DNA of 64,000 nt, taken from Lasiodiplodia sp. COLG20 (taxonomy: Eukaryota > Ascomycota > Dothideomycetes > Botryosphaeriales > Botryosphaeriaceae). The notes under the pieces were generated by a model that saw only the letters and a list, made by a program, of their open reading frames with translations, was not told where the DNA came from and ran no database searches. Shown here piece after piece: positions 1 to 10,449 of the stretch (the first letter of the stretch is position 1; every line of letters begins with the position of its first letter). The DNA lies in assembly GCA_009801085.1 (NCBI GenBank), contig VNWV01000005.1, positions 186,001-250,000 of the forward strand. The letters run 5' to 3'. Made by a program: the position numbers and the translations under genes.

Positions 1-1668
1 ACTGACACCTGGGTCCTATTCAGCGCCTACCCGGAGAAGAACTTACAAGGTACTCTCAAGAGTGTTTTCGGCACGATTACAAACATTAGCCAGCAGAAAT
101 GGGCCGAGGGCTTCCAGAAGAGGAAAATGGAAGAGGCTGTCGAGCTTAAACGGCAACAGGAGAATTTCATCGATATTACGTCTCATGAAATGAGAAATCC
201 TCTCAGCGCCATTTTGCAATGCGCCGACGAAATCTCAACCTCTCTCCTCGACTTCAAACAGAGCGGATCAAAGGTGATTGACGAGGAGCTTGTCACTAAC
301 AGCATCGATGCGGCTCAAACGATCGCCCTCTGCGCGCAGCATCAGAAGCGTATCGTGGATGACGTACTCACTTTGAGCAAGCTCGACTCTGCCATGCTTC
401 TCGTCACACCTGTCGATGTTCAGCCTTTGACTGTTGTTCAACGAGCGCTGAAGATGTTTGAGGGAGAACTGCAGACGGCCGACATTCAAATGGAGTTCAT
501 AGTGGATGAGTCTTTCAGTCGACTGGGCGTTGATTGGGTCAGACTGGACCCCTCCCGTGTGTTGCAGGTGCTGATCAACCTGACAACTAACGCCATCAAA
601 TTTACCACAACCGAGGCCAGGCGGACGATCAAAGTAACCATCGCAGCATCGACGACCAAATTTTCTCTTTTGGATAACAGACTCGTCAACTACTTCCCGA
701 CGCGGTCAAAGAGAGTAGACATGACACAGGGCCCAGACTGGGGGACAGGCGACGATATCTACGTGCATTTTGCCGTGCAGGACACGGGCCGCGGCCTCAA
801 CGAAGAAGAAAAGAAGCTCCTCTTCCTCCGCTTCTCCCAAGCCTCGCCCCGCACGCACGTCCAATACGGCGGTTCCGGTCTCGGTCTCTTCATTTCCCGT
901 GAGCTTACCGAACTCCAGGGCGGCGAGATTGGTGTATCATCCGAAGCCGGTAAAGGTAGCACCTTCGCCTTCTACGTCAAAGCCCGGCGCAGCAGCCCGC
1001 CTGCCGATCCAGTGGAACAACTACCGGTCAGCCTGTCACGCGCGCCCAGCGACCCACGCAGCAAGCGCACGCAGGACCCCATCATCAAGACCAGGGACTT
1101 CGCGGCCCCCGTGCCAAGCCGACCCACGAGCGGCGCTGGCATAGCGGATACCAGCAGTAGCCAAAGAAGTCACGGCGGCAGTCAGATCCGTGACCGGAAA
1201 GACATCACGGTGCTCATCGTCGAGGACAACCTGGTCAACCAGAAGGTGCTGCAGAAGCAGCTCAAGAACCAAGGGTTCACGGTGCACGTGGCCAACCACG
1301 GCGGCGAGTGCCTGGACCAGCTCTGCAACTCGACGTACTACTACCACGCCGCCGCGGCGCGCGGTGAGACGCAGCCTCCGTTGGAGCTGTCGGTCGTGCT
1401 CATGGATCAGGAGATGCCGGTCATGGACGGCTTGGCCTGCACGCGGACGATCAGAGAGTGGGAGGAGACGGGGAAGCTCATCCGGCACGTGCCCATTATC
1501 GCCGTCACGGCGAATGCGCGGGCGGAGCAGATTGCTCAGCTGATGGCGGCGGGGATGGATGATGTGGTGAGCAAGCCGTTTAGGATTCCGGAACTGGTGC
1601 CGAAGATTGAGGAGTTGGCGGGGAGGTTTAAGAAGGAGGAGGTTGATGATGAAGAGGAAGAGAATTAA
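1..1668 (+). CDS. Hybrid histidine kinase, C-terminal part (5' truncated by window)
   Basis: The reading frame is open from base 1, so the gene starts upstream; the first ATG seen (127) is internal. In order: the end of what looks like a PAS/PAC segment (nt 1-120), a HisKA dimerisation helix with the H-box SHEMRNPL (nt about 181-204), and a HATPase_c domain (N-box NAIKF, then DTGRG and GGSGLGL). A Ser/Pro-rich linker follows, then a receiver domain at about nt 1200-1640. The receiver has the acceptor Asp in MDQEMPVMDG (codon 1405-1407), the AVTANA stretch and the conserved Lys in SKPF. The protein ends in an acidic tail. Fungal hybrid kinases of this layout autophosphorylate on His, pass phosphate to their own receiver and then to an HPt protein and the SSK1/SKN7 regulators. 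All catalytic residues I can check are present. The sensor half is outside the window, so the ligand and kinase group cannot be assigned. Confidence 0.93.
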   Translation, partial: TDTWVLFSAYPEKNLQGTLKSVFGTITNISQQKWAEGFQKRKMEEAVELKRQQENFIDITSHEMRNPLSAILQCADEISTSLLDFKQSGSKVIDEELVTNSIDAAQTIALCAQHQKRIVDDVLTLSKLDSAMLLVTPVDVQPLTVVQRALKMFEGELQTADIQMEFIVDESFSRLGVDWVRLDPSRVLQVLINLTTNAIKFTTTEARRTIKVTIAASTTKFSLLDNRLVNYFPTRSKRVDMTQGPDWGTGDDIYVHFAVQDTGRGLNEEEKKLLFLRFSQASPRTHVQYGGSGLGLFISRELTELQGGEIGVSSEAGKGSTFAFYVKARRSSPPADPVEQLPVSLSRAPSDPRSKRTQDPIIKTRDFAAPVPSRPTSGAGIADTSSSQRSHGGSQIRDRKDITVLIVEDNLVNQKVLQKQLKNQGFTVHVANHGGECLDQLCNSTYYYHAAAARGETQPPLELSVVLMDQEMPVMDGLACTRTIREWEETGKLIRHVPIIAVTANARAEQIAQLMAAGMDDVVSKPFRIPELVPKIEELAGRFKKEEVDDEEEEN

Positions 1669-3765
1669 AGATTGTGTATGGGGAGGAAGCCTTTTTTGTT
1701 GTGTTTGTTGCAAAATGGCAAGCAAGTGATCTCAAAGAGGAGGAATTGTAGAATTATGGGTTTACTTCTTTTTTCTGCCTTCTTTTTCGTTCCCGTCTTC
1801 CGTTTTGTGGCGGCTGTCGAATTTGTTGTCGTTATTTGTTTTTATGTTTTTCGACTGGAGCGAAATGATCTTTGCGGCGCGGCGCAATCTAGATTGGGGG
1901 ACAGCTTACAGGCAGGCACGCACATACGGGAGGGATGAAAAGTGGGATATGGGTTACGTTCTTACGGTTGGCATTCTGCATTGACGGCTGTTGTTTATTG
2001 CGACATTTAGCAAATTTTCTCTTCTACATTTTGTTTTTGCTTCTTTAGAAGAGAAACATGTTTAGTATTCCTGGTGTAGACATAGGAAGTACTTTCTTCA
2101 CTTTCGTTTGTTTAGCTATACCACACCCCAGTGGTGGGAGCGGCGCGGATGGGTTTGGCCCTTTTTTTGTTTTTGGCGAATTCGGCTTTTCTTTCCTCGA
2201 GAATGTTGGCGACATATCCTTCGGCTTCCATTACTCATTGGGGAAAATTCAAGGGCGGCACGGCATGGCAATGGTATGTACGAAAGAGAGAGAGAGAGAA
2301 AGAGACTTTCAAGGTGGGCTGCTAGTCTTGCTAAGAGCAATTCTCTAGTAACGCCACCCTTTCTTGGTCGAGGCTGAAACCGGACCACATGAGTGGACGG
2401 GTCTTGTATGCAGGAAGCCGGGGCCTCTATCAAATGATCACATACTCGCTCAATCTGTAACATGGCTATCGTTACCCCGTCCAGGCTGCTGCGGTGCGGA
2501 CTCGCACAGCGGCAAGATGCATCTGCGCAGCCCAGGATTGAAGCACACCATGTAAGTCAGCGTGCTTGTCTGTCTGTTGAAGAAGAAAAAAGCAAGGTGT
2601 AGGGCTGGGAGATGGTGATAGTCCGGTCGAGCTACTTGGTATTTTTAGCGCGCGCGAACCCACATGTATAGCCCCTGCCAGAAATGGACGGATGATAGGG
2701 CTATTTGGAATACTTTGCTCAAGGAAGGTAAGTGGACGCCACATGTTGGAGAGATAACGGGGCGGGATGCTCGAAGCGCTAGTTACTCCTAGCGCCCCTG
2801 AAGTACATGGGATTGTCAATGCCTTCTCCGAGTCTACTGCACTTGGGGGGTTCGGTCAAGAGTCATGAGTGCAGTTGAGGTGAGGTCGGAATCAGAGTGG
2901 CTTGCGCAGAGTTTCCGATTCTAGTAACGGTAGCAGATGCAACCCTGTCAGTCGGCGATTGTTATCACCGACGTCGGCCAACCCGCTTTGCCGGCCTAAA
3001 ATGCTGTCAGAGAAGTATTGTTTTCGCGTGTAACTGGAGCTGGACTGAGGAGGGAGAGCTGACGGGGGCTGCAGCTAGACGGTTTTAGAAGACTCCGGAA
3101 GCTTTCACCACCAATGCTTGATTTTCGCACACCAAGGCAAAGGTCCGGTTGAGGAGAGGAGCTACGGCTGTGTAGTGGAAGTTTCTGCAGGCCCAGTCCC
3201 GAGATGCAGCAAGGCTGTGAACGAGAACTTCACACGACGGCGTCTCGGACGTCGGGGAATGGGTGCATAACGTTGTTACAGCCGTAGGATTGTCCGAAGC
3301 TACGTGGTTGTATATGGTTATGCTGGTAAGCATGTCGCATGCAGGTACGTGCAGCCGCGGGGAGTTCCGTACCCTGCGGCTTACTGCATCCATCTGACTG
3401 GTTGGACTGCTTTCATCGGACAATGCAGAATACGAACAGCCCAGTCCACGGCCACCCGCAATGTGCGTCATGGCCTCTGGCATCTGCTGTGGTGACGGAC
3501 GCCGCCCCCACACGCACACTTGCTCGTATCAGCACGCGCAGTGCCTGGAAATCAGGGGTCACAGCGATCTTGGCCAGGCGACACCCGGCGCAGTGGGAAT
3601 CAATGCAAACTGACGTCATGGATTCATTCCTAAGTGTGCGGAATACAAGGTATTAGAGCTATAAGGAGGGGCTTGTACATATGTGAAACAACAACGAGCG
3701 CCCCACTACGCCGCCCCGGAAAACCCGAAAAGAGCAAGACGAAAAGGAAAAAAGTAAAAACTGAA
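1669..3765. other. Intergenic, no gene recognised (about 2.1 kb)
   Basis: This stretch holds the 3' flank of the histidine kinase gene and the 3' flank of the monooxygenase gene. Short open frames occur on both strands but none shows a domain, plausible splice pattern or codon bias. The only marked sequence feature is the GA microsatellite at about 2283-2306. Confidence 0.6.
2283..2306. repeat. GA-rich microsatellite
   Basis: A short run of GA dinucleotides with A interruptions in the intergenic region downstream of the histidine kinase gene. It is probably a neutral simple repeat. Confidence 0.8.
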
Positions 3766-4204
3766 TCAAGCGGCCGTTGACACCATCTCAGCCCGCTTCT
3801 CGGGCTGCTCTGCCACAACGGCTCCACCAACGCCGTTCCCGGCGCTTTGCTGCGCCGCAGCCGCAGCCGCAGCAGCCTTGGCCGCCGCCGCCATGGCCTC
3901 CTTCTTCCTCGCCATGCCGTCGAGGAACCTGCGCGACGATTCCGTGTAGCGGTTCACGCGGGCGCTGTTGAGCTCCTCGGGCCAGCCCTCAAGCATGTCA
4001 GCGCGGCACAGGCTGTCGAGCGTCATGTTCAGCCACAGCTCGTTGGTGAAGTGCGGCAGGCGCTGGTAGAACTGGTCGGTCATGGGGGTGGCGACTTTGA
4101 GTTGCGTCTCGCAGTGGAAGTGGGCGCCGTTGACGACGCTGGTGGCGCGGGCGTGGCGGCGCTGCTGGTAGGTGGCCAGCAGCTGCTCGACGTCGGACTG
4201 CGGG

Positions 4205-4241
<37 letters not shown>

Positions 4242-5516
4242 CCATTTCCGGGGAGGAGGAGGAGGGGCAGCTGAAGAAGTCCGGGTGCGACGCGCGCAGG
4301 GCGAGCAGCAGGCTGGTGAAGCACGCGGCGGATTCCATGGCTTGCATGGCGCCCATGGCGGCGTGAGGGGTCATCTGTTGTTTCGGTTGCCGGCCTTGTC
4401 AGCGGACGCCATTTTTTTTACTTGCAGCAGCAGGGCGGTGGTGGTGTTGTTGTTTTACCTTGTGCGCCGAGTCACCCAGCAGCAGCATGCGGTCCCAGCA
4501 CCACACGTCGGCAACACCCTCCTCCAGCCCCGTCATGACGGCGACGCGCTTGGCGCCGAAGACGTCGGAGAACTTGACCCCCGGCGTGACGGTCGCGTCG
4601 GCCACGAGGGCGAAGGCGGCCTGGAGATCGTCGTCCGTGTACTTCCTCTTGGCCGCGTCGAAGCCGATGGTCTCGTGCAGGTCCACGAAGAGGAACCAGT
4701 ACATGGTCCCGCCCGCGCCCGAGAAGATCAGGACCGACGCCCCGGATTGGTGGATGGTGAAGGCTCGCCCCGGGTTGATCTGCGGGAGCGCGTTGGAGAT
4801 GCCGTACACGCAGCCGTATTTGGTAGCGAAGTCTGCAGCAGGTCGTCAGCACGAGCAAGCTTATCATGCATATGGTTGGGCTGCAGGTTGGCAGGATTCT
4901 CGACGTACTGTCAGGTGTCTGGTGGAGCTGCGGCAGCCCAGCCTCGATTTCCCGCCGCACAAGACTCCGGATGCCGTCGGCGCCCACTAGGAAGTCGCAC
5001 TGGACCTGGTCGCCGTCGGTCGTGGTGATGGTGGCGTGACTGCTGCTGCTCTGCACCGAGCACACCGTCTTGCCCGTGTGGATGCGGGATTTGTCCTTGA
5101 CGCCCTCGTAGAGGATCTCGAGGACCCGCTGTCTCTCCATGAAGTACCCTCCATAGCCAAGGCTTGCGTAGGAATCAGCACAGTTTGTGGACTTGTTTGG
5201 AGGGGGTCTGCACTCACATCTCCGGGTAGGACCTCATTGCGTGCAAAGTGTTGTAGAGAGTGCCGTTGCCGTCACGCAACTCCCAGTAATCGTGTGCGAC
5301 TGCGTACTCTTCAACCTCGTCAATGAGTCCGATCTGATCAAGAATGCGCAGACCATTCGGCATCAACCCGAGACTGGCTCCCTCTGGGGGGGCAATGTCA
5401 TCGCGGGCTTCAAAGAGAATGTACGAGATTCCAGATTGCTCGAGCATATTGGCGAGCGTCAGGCCAGCAGGGCCGCCGCCAATGATGCCAACAGTGACGC
5501 GCTGCTCGGATGCCAT
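3766..5516 (-). CDS. FAD-dependent monooxygenase (aromatic-ring / PaxM-type class A flavoprotein)
   Basis: Four exons: 5516-5218, 5162-4909, 4832-4459, 4374-3766, giving about 511 aa with frame closure at every junction. The start is the ATG at 5516 (MASEQRVTVG); the frame continues upstream without an ATG. Exon 1 carries the Rossmann motif GIIGGGPAGL. Exon 2 carries GYFMERQ and the DFLVGADGIRS motif typical of flavin hydroxylases. Exons 3 and 4 join to give the second FAD motif GDSAHKMTPHAAMG, followed by an AMESAA helix. Such enzymes use NAD(P)H and O2 to hydroxylate or epoxidise small molecules, often in secondary metabolism. The C-terminal part contains a serine run encoded by a CTG/CAG trinucleotide repeat, then an Ala-rich tail. 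No prenyltransferase or cyclase lies nearby, so no pathway is assigned. The substrate is unknown. Confidence 0.9.
4207..4240. repeat. GCT/AGC trinucleotide repeat inside the monooxygenase exon 4
   Basis: About eleven GCT units on the + strand, read as consecutive AGC serine codons on the - strand inside the FAD monooxygenase gene. Adjacent Ser/Pro-rich residues suggest a flexible insertion between the catalytic fold and the C-terminal helical part. The tract is likely to vary in length between strains. Confidence 0.9.
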
Positions 5517-7460
5517 TTCGATGATTGTGGTGGTGCTTGAGTACGAGTTGGTAGAGGAGATGTTGGTCAAGTTCAAGCAGTACCAGCGTCCATATCTCGA
5601 CAGTCTTTATATACCTCATTCTGCCACATCCGTCGACCGGCATTGCTTTTTGACATGAGCTTGTTTTCCATCTCAAGCCAAGAGAAATGAATATAGTTCG
5701 GCCGAACTGTATTGCATATGTTGGGCGCCTTCGCACGAAGGGGGTTCCCGGTGACCACCCCCACAGGACCCGAGTTGACCACCCCTGGACGTGCCTGAAG
5801 GTGGGCTGACAGAGCTATCACTCGGCCCGTGTCGGGCCCCCGGCGCCGTGCTACCGCTTTAGCTCCGTTTTTCCTTTTTGGGAATCCCATGCGATGGTCA
5901 CCGTCGTCGTCGACCTTCTAGCGCTTATGACATACGTTCAAATCGGCAAGCTGAGTCGATGCCGCTTACCTCATTGGCACGTAGCATCGAGAGGTGGCTT
6001 CCCCGCAATGATACAAGCCTTGCGTGTTGACAGCGTGATCCCCACGTGGTTGACTCGATCGTGGTTAAGCATATAGTTAAGCGGTCTTGGACCACCGGCT
6101 GTTGCACGAGTAGGGCTGTGAACATGTCTCGGTTTGTACTTCCGATTCCTGCTCAGCTGATGCCAACAACCGCAGAACCAAACATGTATCTTTCGGAAGT
6201 AGGACCTCTGAATCCTTTTGGTTTTGCCACAAACCTCCTAAAATATCCTCCGTGGCTTGCCTAACCTAAAGGCTGCGCCCGGCAAAGATGCCGTGTGTCT
6301 CTCCCCAAAAGGTGCTCGGCATAGCCTCAACCGTGTCATCCTGAAGGCGGCTGTCCGCAGTGATTAAGGCCCCTTTTTCCGATTCCACTGCTGCCTGCAG
6401 GGGTAAAAAGCTGGTATGAGACATGCAACACAATTACAGTCAATGTGAATCTATGGAGTGGTTCATTTTCGTAATGCTCGCGGTGCCGAAGAATCCTTAC
6501 AACCACCAAGTACAGCTTATAATTATGACTTGTTTTTGAGTATTCACGATAGTTGATATTCCTTTATCACGGGTAGCCAAACTGCTTTGCAGAGACCAAT
6601 GCTTCTCAATTTCACGCTACCCCACTAGAAGTCACAGCTCGGTATGTATTGTGATAATGAGAACTCGTATTAGGAAGAGAGGCGCCACTGTTTGTTGATA
6701 GTGAGGATGTAAGCATAGCGGATCTGCGCCACCCCAGTCGTATGATCCGTATCGGCTTCATTAGCAGAGATAATAGCCAGTGAAGGACTACTTCGTCAGC
6801 AAAAGCCTAAAGGCATTCATTTCTATTTATGCGGAAGTTCAACGGTGCGGTTCGTCTTTAGTTTGGAGCTAGTGCGGCACTTACCCATGTGGCGTTGATC
6901 TGTGGTAATCGAGGTTGATGGTGCGCGACCCTGTGATTGGTCTGCTTTCACTTCAATCTACAAATTGCAGCCCTGTTATTGAAGAAACGAAACTGCTCTG
7001 AATTATGTTTTCGATTCCTTAAGAAGCTTCCTCCCCCTTTATTTCCAGGAAAAAAAAGGGGCCATTTCAGATGTGAGATGGATGTTTTGAACCGCATGCT
7101 TAGTCGGAGATATCCTTGCCATAAAACGTAAACCTACGGCATCTTCGGCACAATTGGAATGTTACTAGGAAACATGTGAGATTCTGTAACGCCTCTGGGA
7201 AGCGAGAACGCCCGTTCGAGTAACCACGTCCAGCCTTTCAGCCCTGTCATCTGCATTCTACCGCTCAACGTTCACTAAGACCTATAATGGCTAGATTAAT
7301 GTCAGACACAAGCAATTCGATCCACCGTTTCAATCTGACTTCGTATTCTCCTTCGAGTGGCGTCTTTCTGCGTGGTACAGTCCCACACATTACGGGAGTA
7401 CAAGGTCCCTCAAAACGACACCGCACACACCGGTTCCCCCTCTCCCCCACGAAAAAACAC
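5517..7460. other. Intergenic, no gene recognised (about 1.9 kb)
   Basis: The proximal part is the promoter and leader of the monooxygenase gene; the rest is 3' flank of the SDR gene. The sequence between about 6300 and 7260 is poorer in G+C than the flanks and its open frames are short and featureless. No RNA gene or repeat was seen. Confidence 0.55.
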
Positions 7461-8540
7461 TCAAACATCGTCCTTCAAGCCAACCATCTCTTTACTAATG
7501 CGCCAACACTTCTCCTCGCTCTCCTCGTCAAACGCCCATGACGCATACCCCTCCTCCAACAAATCCCCGGACGGCCCGGCCTGCCTCTCCTGCAGCTGCA
7601 CGTTCTCGAGATACTTCCCGCCGCGGCCCTCCCAGGCCTTGCCGACGGCAGCCCAGACCTGCGTCGCGGCGCCCTGGGCGGGGCTCATTATGGTGCGCAT
7701 GATCTCGGGCTTGGTCCACGACTCGACGAGGGCCTGGTCGACGTGGACCTGCAGGCCGGTGAAGATGCCGCCGGGGTGCAGCGACAGGGCGTGCAGGCCC
7801 CGGGCGCCGTAGCGGCGCTCGAGGGCGTTGGCGGTCCAGATGTTGGCCGCCTTGGCGTTGGCGTAGGCGTGGAAGGGCGCGTAGGGCGTGGTGGCGAAGT
7901 TCACGTCGTCGAGGTTGGGCCGCACGAAGCGGTGACCCGTGCTGCTGACGTTGACGACGCGCGAGGCGAAGGAGGGCGTGCTGGAGGCGAGGAGGGTGGG
8001 CAGGAGCAGGTTGGTGAGGAGGAAGTGGGCGAGGTGGCACACGGCCCATTGCGTCTCGAAGCCGTCGATGGTCTTGCTTTCGGGCGTGGCCATGACGCCT
8101 GCAGGTGGTGTTAGCGGGGAGTTGCGATGAAGCGACGGTGCAGTGGGCGTGTTACCAGCGTTGTTGACGAGCACGTTGAGCTTGTCGCTCTTCTTCAGGA
8201 ACTCGGCGGCACCGGCGCGCACCGAGTCGAGCGAGTCCAAGTCGAAGCGGAGGAGCTCGATCTTGCCCTTGCCGGGACTGGTGGCGAGGATATCTTTGAC
8301 CACGGCCTCGCCTTTTTTGAGGTCACGCACGTGCATGAACAGTGTGGCGCCCGTGGCGTGCAGAGCCCTAGCGGTTTCGATGCCGATGCCAGAGGAGCAG
8401 CCAGTGACCAGCATGACCTTGTCCGTCATGTTGTTCACACGGCCTTCGTCTTCGACGACCTTGAGAGCTGTAGGTCGCGCATCTCCAGGGCCCTGGGGGT
8501 TCTCAAAGAGAGTGCTGTACGGGGCAAAGGTAGAAGCCAT
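7461..8540 (-). CDS. Short-chain dehydrogenase/reductase (classical SDR, retinol-dehydrogenase/WWOX-like)
   Basis: Two exons, 8540-8156 and 8098-7461, about 340 aa. The 57-bp intron lies exactly in the NNAG motif and is a multiple of three without a stop, so unspliced RNA stays open; splicing restores NNAGVMATPE, which fits the family. The NAD(P)-binding motif TGCSSGIG is near residue 45, NNAG near residue 125, a catalytic Ser in VNVSSTGH and the YANAK (YxxxK) dyad. A 40-residue N-terminal extension precedes the Rossmann fold, as in fungal members of the RDH/WWOX-like group. It oxidises or reduces a carbonyl/alcohol; the substrate cannot be read from sequence. It shares a 602-bp divergent promoter with HPM1, without an obvious functional link. 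Confidence 0.92.
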   Translation of the reverse strand: MASTFAPYSTLFENPQGPGDARPTALKVVEDEGRVNNMTDKVMLVTGCSSGIGIETARALHATGATLFMHVRDLKKGEAVVKDILATSPGKGKIELLRFDLDSLDSVRAGAAEFLKKSDKLNVLVNNAGNTPTAPSLHRNSPLTPPAGVMATPESKTIDGFETQWAVCHLAHFLLTNLLLPTLLASSTPSFASRVVNVSSTGHRFVRPNLDDVNFATTPYAPFHAYANAKAANIWTANALERRYGARGLHALSLHPGGIFTGLQVHVDQALVESWTKPEIMRTIMSPAQGAATQVWAAVGKAWEGRGGKYLENVQLQERQAGPSGDLLEEGYASWAFDEESEEKCWRISKEMVGLKDDV

Positions 8541-9142
8541 GATTCGGTTGGTTCAATAGCGACGAGTTGAAGTGAACAATATACAGGGAGAAGACTGCAA
8601 ACTTATACTTTTGGCATTCCGTTATTTCTGGTCCGCTTCAACACGGCCAAGACACAAGTGCGGTACTATACGGCTTCAGACATTGATCAACCCCTAATTT
8701 CGACGCTGGGCATCTAGGATCATGTGTCATTTCCGGGGAATTTTTAGGGTGGTGGACGAAAAGCTTCGCATGAATAGTTGGTCAATAGACCAGTTCGGAG
8801 GTAGGATAGACGGAGACAGCCTTAAGTCCGTGGCGCGCAGTGGCTGACGACTGCGACGAGGCCCACCGTTGATCGACTCTTGCATGACGAGGATATAATC
8901 TTAGCTCCGAGAATGTCTCCAAGCAGGTTGTTGTCCCACAGGTTGCATAGGTTGAGATGTTTGGGTTGTAGAGGAGGAAGCGACGGTTGCTGCAGCTAAG
9001 GAATGTGTTTAGTAGTGACCGCACTTGATGTAGTGGAGACCATGACAATCGGCAACCACTTTATCCACGGTCCCCCTCTCGGTTCCGAAAAAAGATTCGT
9101 CGATCGCCGGCCTGGTCAGCTCCGCACCTCAACACTCTCACC
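8541..9142. promoter_or_regulatory. Divergent promoter region between SDR and HPM1
   Basis: 602 bp separate the two start codons. I see no clear TATA box or named factor site that I would defend. Short open frames here are not convincing. Confidence 0.5.
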
Positions 9143-10449
9143 ATGGCGCAACAATTCAGTTTTGGCTTTTCAGGCGACGATATAGAGATCGATGCCGATA
9201 TAGATCAGGGCCCTGCTGCCGTGGCCTCCACCGCCACAGCAGCTCCTGCACAGCCTGAAGCCGCCCATATTCCAGCCAAGACCCATAATGTTGCCGAGCT
9301 GGTATGTTCGCTACTTTCCACAATTCTGCCATATGCGCCATTTTCTTGAACCAAGCACTTGAAATAGTTTTGACCTTTTTCATTTCTACTTCCCTTTTCG
9401 CTCTCATTCGCTGCTTCAGCCCGTGTCAGCATGCCGACACTGACTCTTTTCCACAGCTGCAAACCCTACCGGACAAAATATCCTATGCAACTCAAGAAAT
9501 CGAGGCCCCGAGCGGCAAGAAGCTCAGCCTACCACGCCGCGAGCTCTTCGATGTCCGCGTGCAGCTGATGGCTGAAGACGATGGTTCCGACCCAGACTCC
9601 ATGACCGGCCTGGACGAATCCGACATCCGGACCAACGTCTACGAAGGCGGCTTCAAGACCTGGGAATGCTCCGTCGACCTCGCAAAACTTCTCCTCGATC
9701 GCGGTCCGCGCAAAGACCTCGACGACCTCTGCCGCGTCGACCATGTCATTGAGGTAAGAAAGAGCCAATCCTTGTTGTACACAATCACGTGTCTAACCTA
9801 CCACCTTCGCCAGCTGGGCTGCGGCACCGCCATCCCCACCCTCGTCCTCTTCCACTACGCCCTCACCCAATCCCTCCCTCTCTACTTCACCCTCGCCGAC
9901 TACAACGCCTCGGTCCTCCGCCTCGTCACCCTGCCCAACCTCATTCTGACCTGGGCCTCGACCCTCCCCGCCGACTCGCCGCTCTTCACCCCAGAGCACC
10001 CCAACCCTTTCCACAACGACGACGGCGACGACCACGGCGACCTCTACCTCACCCCGGCCCTCCTCGCCGCCTTCCAGGACGCCCTCGCCGCCAACCCCCT
10101 CACCCTGACCCTCGTCTCCGGCTCCTGGGTCCCTGCCACTTCCTTCCTCTCCCTCGTGCCGTCCGCCGACCAGATGAACACGCTCATCCTCGCCTCCGAG
10201 ACCATCTACAGCCCCGCCGCCCTGACCGCCTTCGCCGACGCCTGCGTCGGCTTGCTGCGCAGGGTGCGCCTGGGCAAGGCCATGGTGGCTGCTAAGCGCG
10301 TGTACTTTGGTGTCGGCGGCGGCGTCGATGCGTTCAAGGAGGAGGCGGCGGCGAGGGGGGCGGTGGTGGCTGAGGTGGAGAATAGCGGGGTGGAGATGGG
10401 GGAGGGGACTGGGGTGCGGAGGTGTTTGTTGGAGGTGCAGATGATGTGA
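9143..10449 (+). CDS. HPM1: Protein-histidine N-methyltransferase (HPM1/METTL18 family)
   Basis: Three exons: 9143-9301, 9457-9753, 9814-10449, all joined in phase 0, about 363 aa. The N-terminus (MAQQFSFGFSGDD) matches the FSFGF start typical of Hpm1. The conserved stretch VYEGGFKTWECSVDL precedes the SAM-binding motif VIELGCGTAIPTL, which is rebuilt precisely at the second intron. LADYN follows. Family members methylate a histidine of ribosomal protein Rpl3 (uL3) and affect 60S biogenesis and translation accuracy. The C-terminal third is rich in A, G, E and V and its coding strand shifts to a GGGG-rich composition near the stop. Confidence 0.9.

Noticed and set aside
3847..5028. 393-codon open frame on the + strand
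   Set aside because: It is antisense to the FAD monooxygenase exons; the - strand frames carry the family motifs and splice signals, while this one is Gly/Ala/Val/Arg-rich shadow sequence.
3766..10449. Secondary-metabolite cluster around the monooxygenase and SDR
   Set aside because: No backbone synthase, cyclase, prenyltransferase or pathway regulator lies nearby and the interleaved genes are housekeeping, so clustering is not supported.
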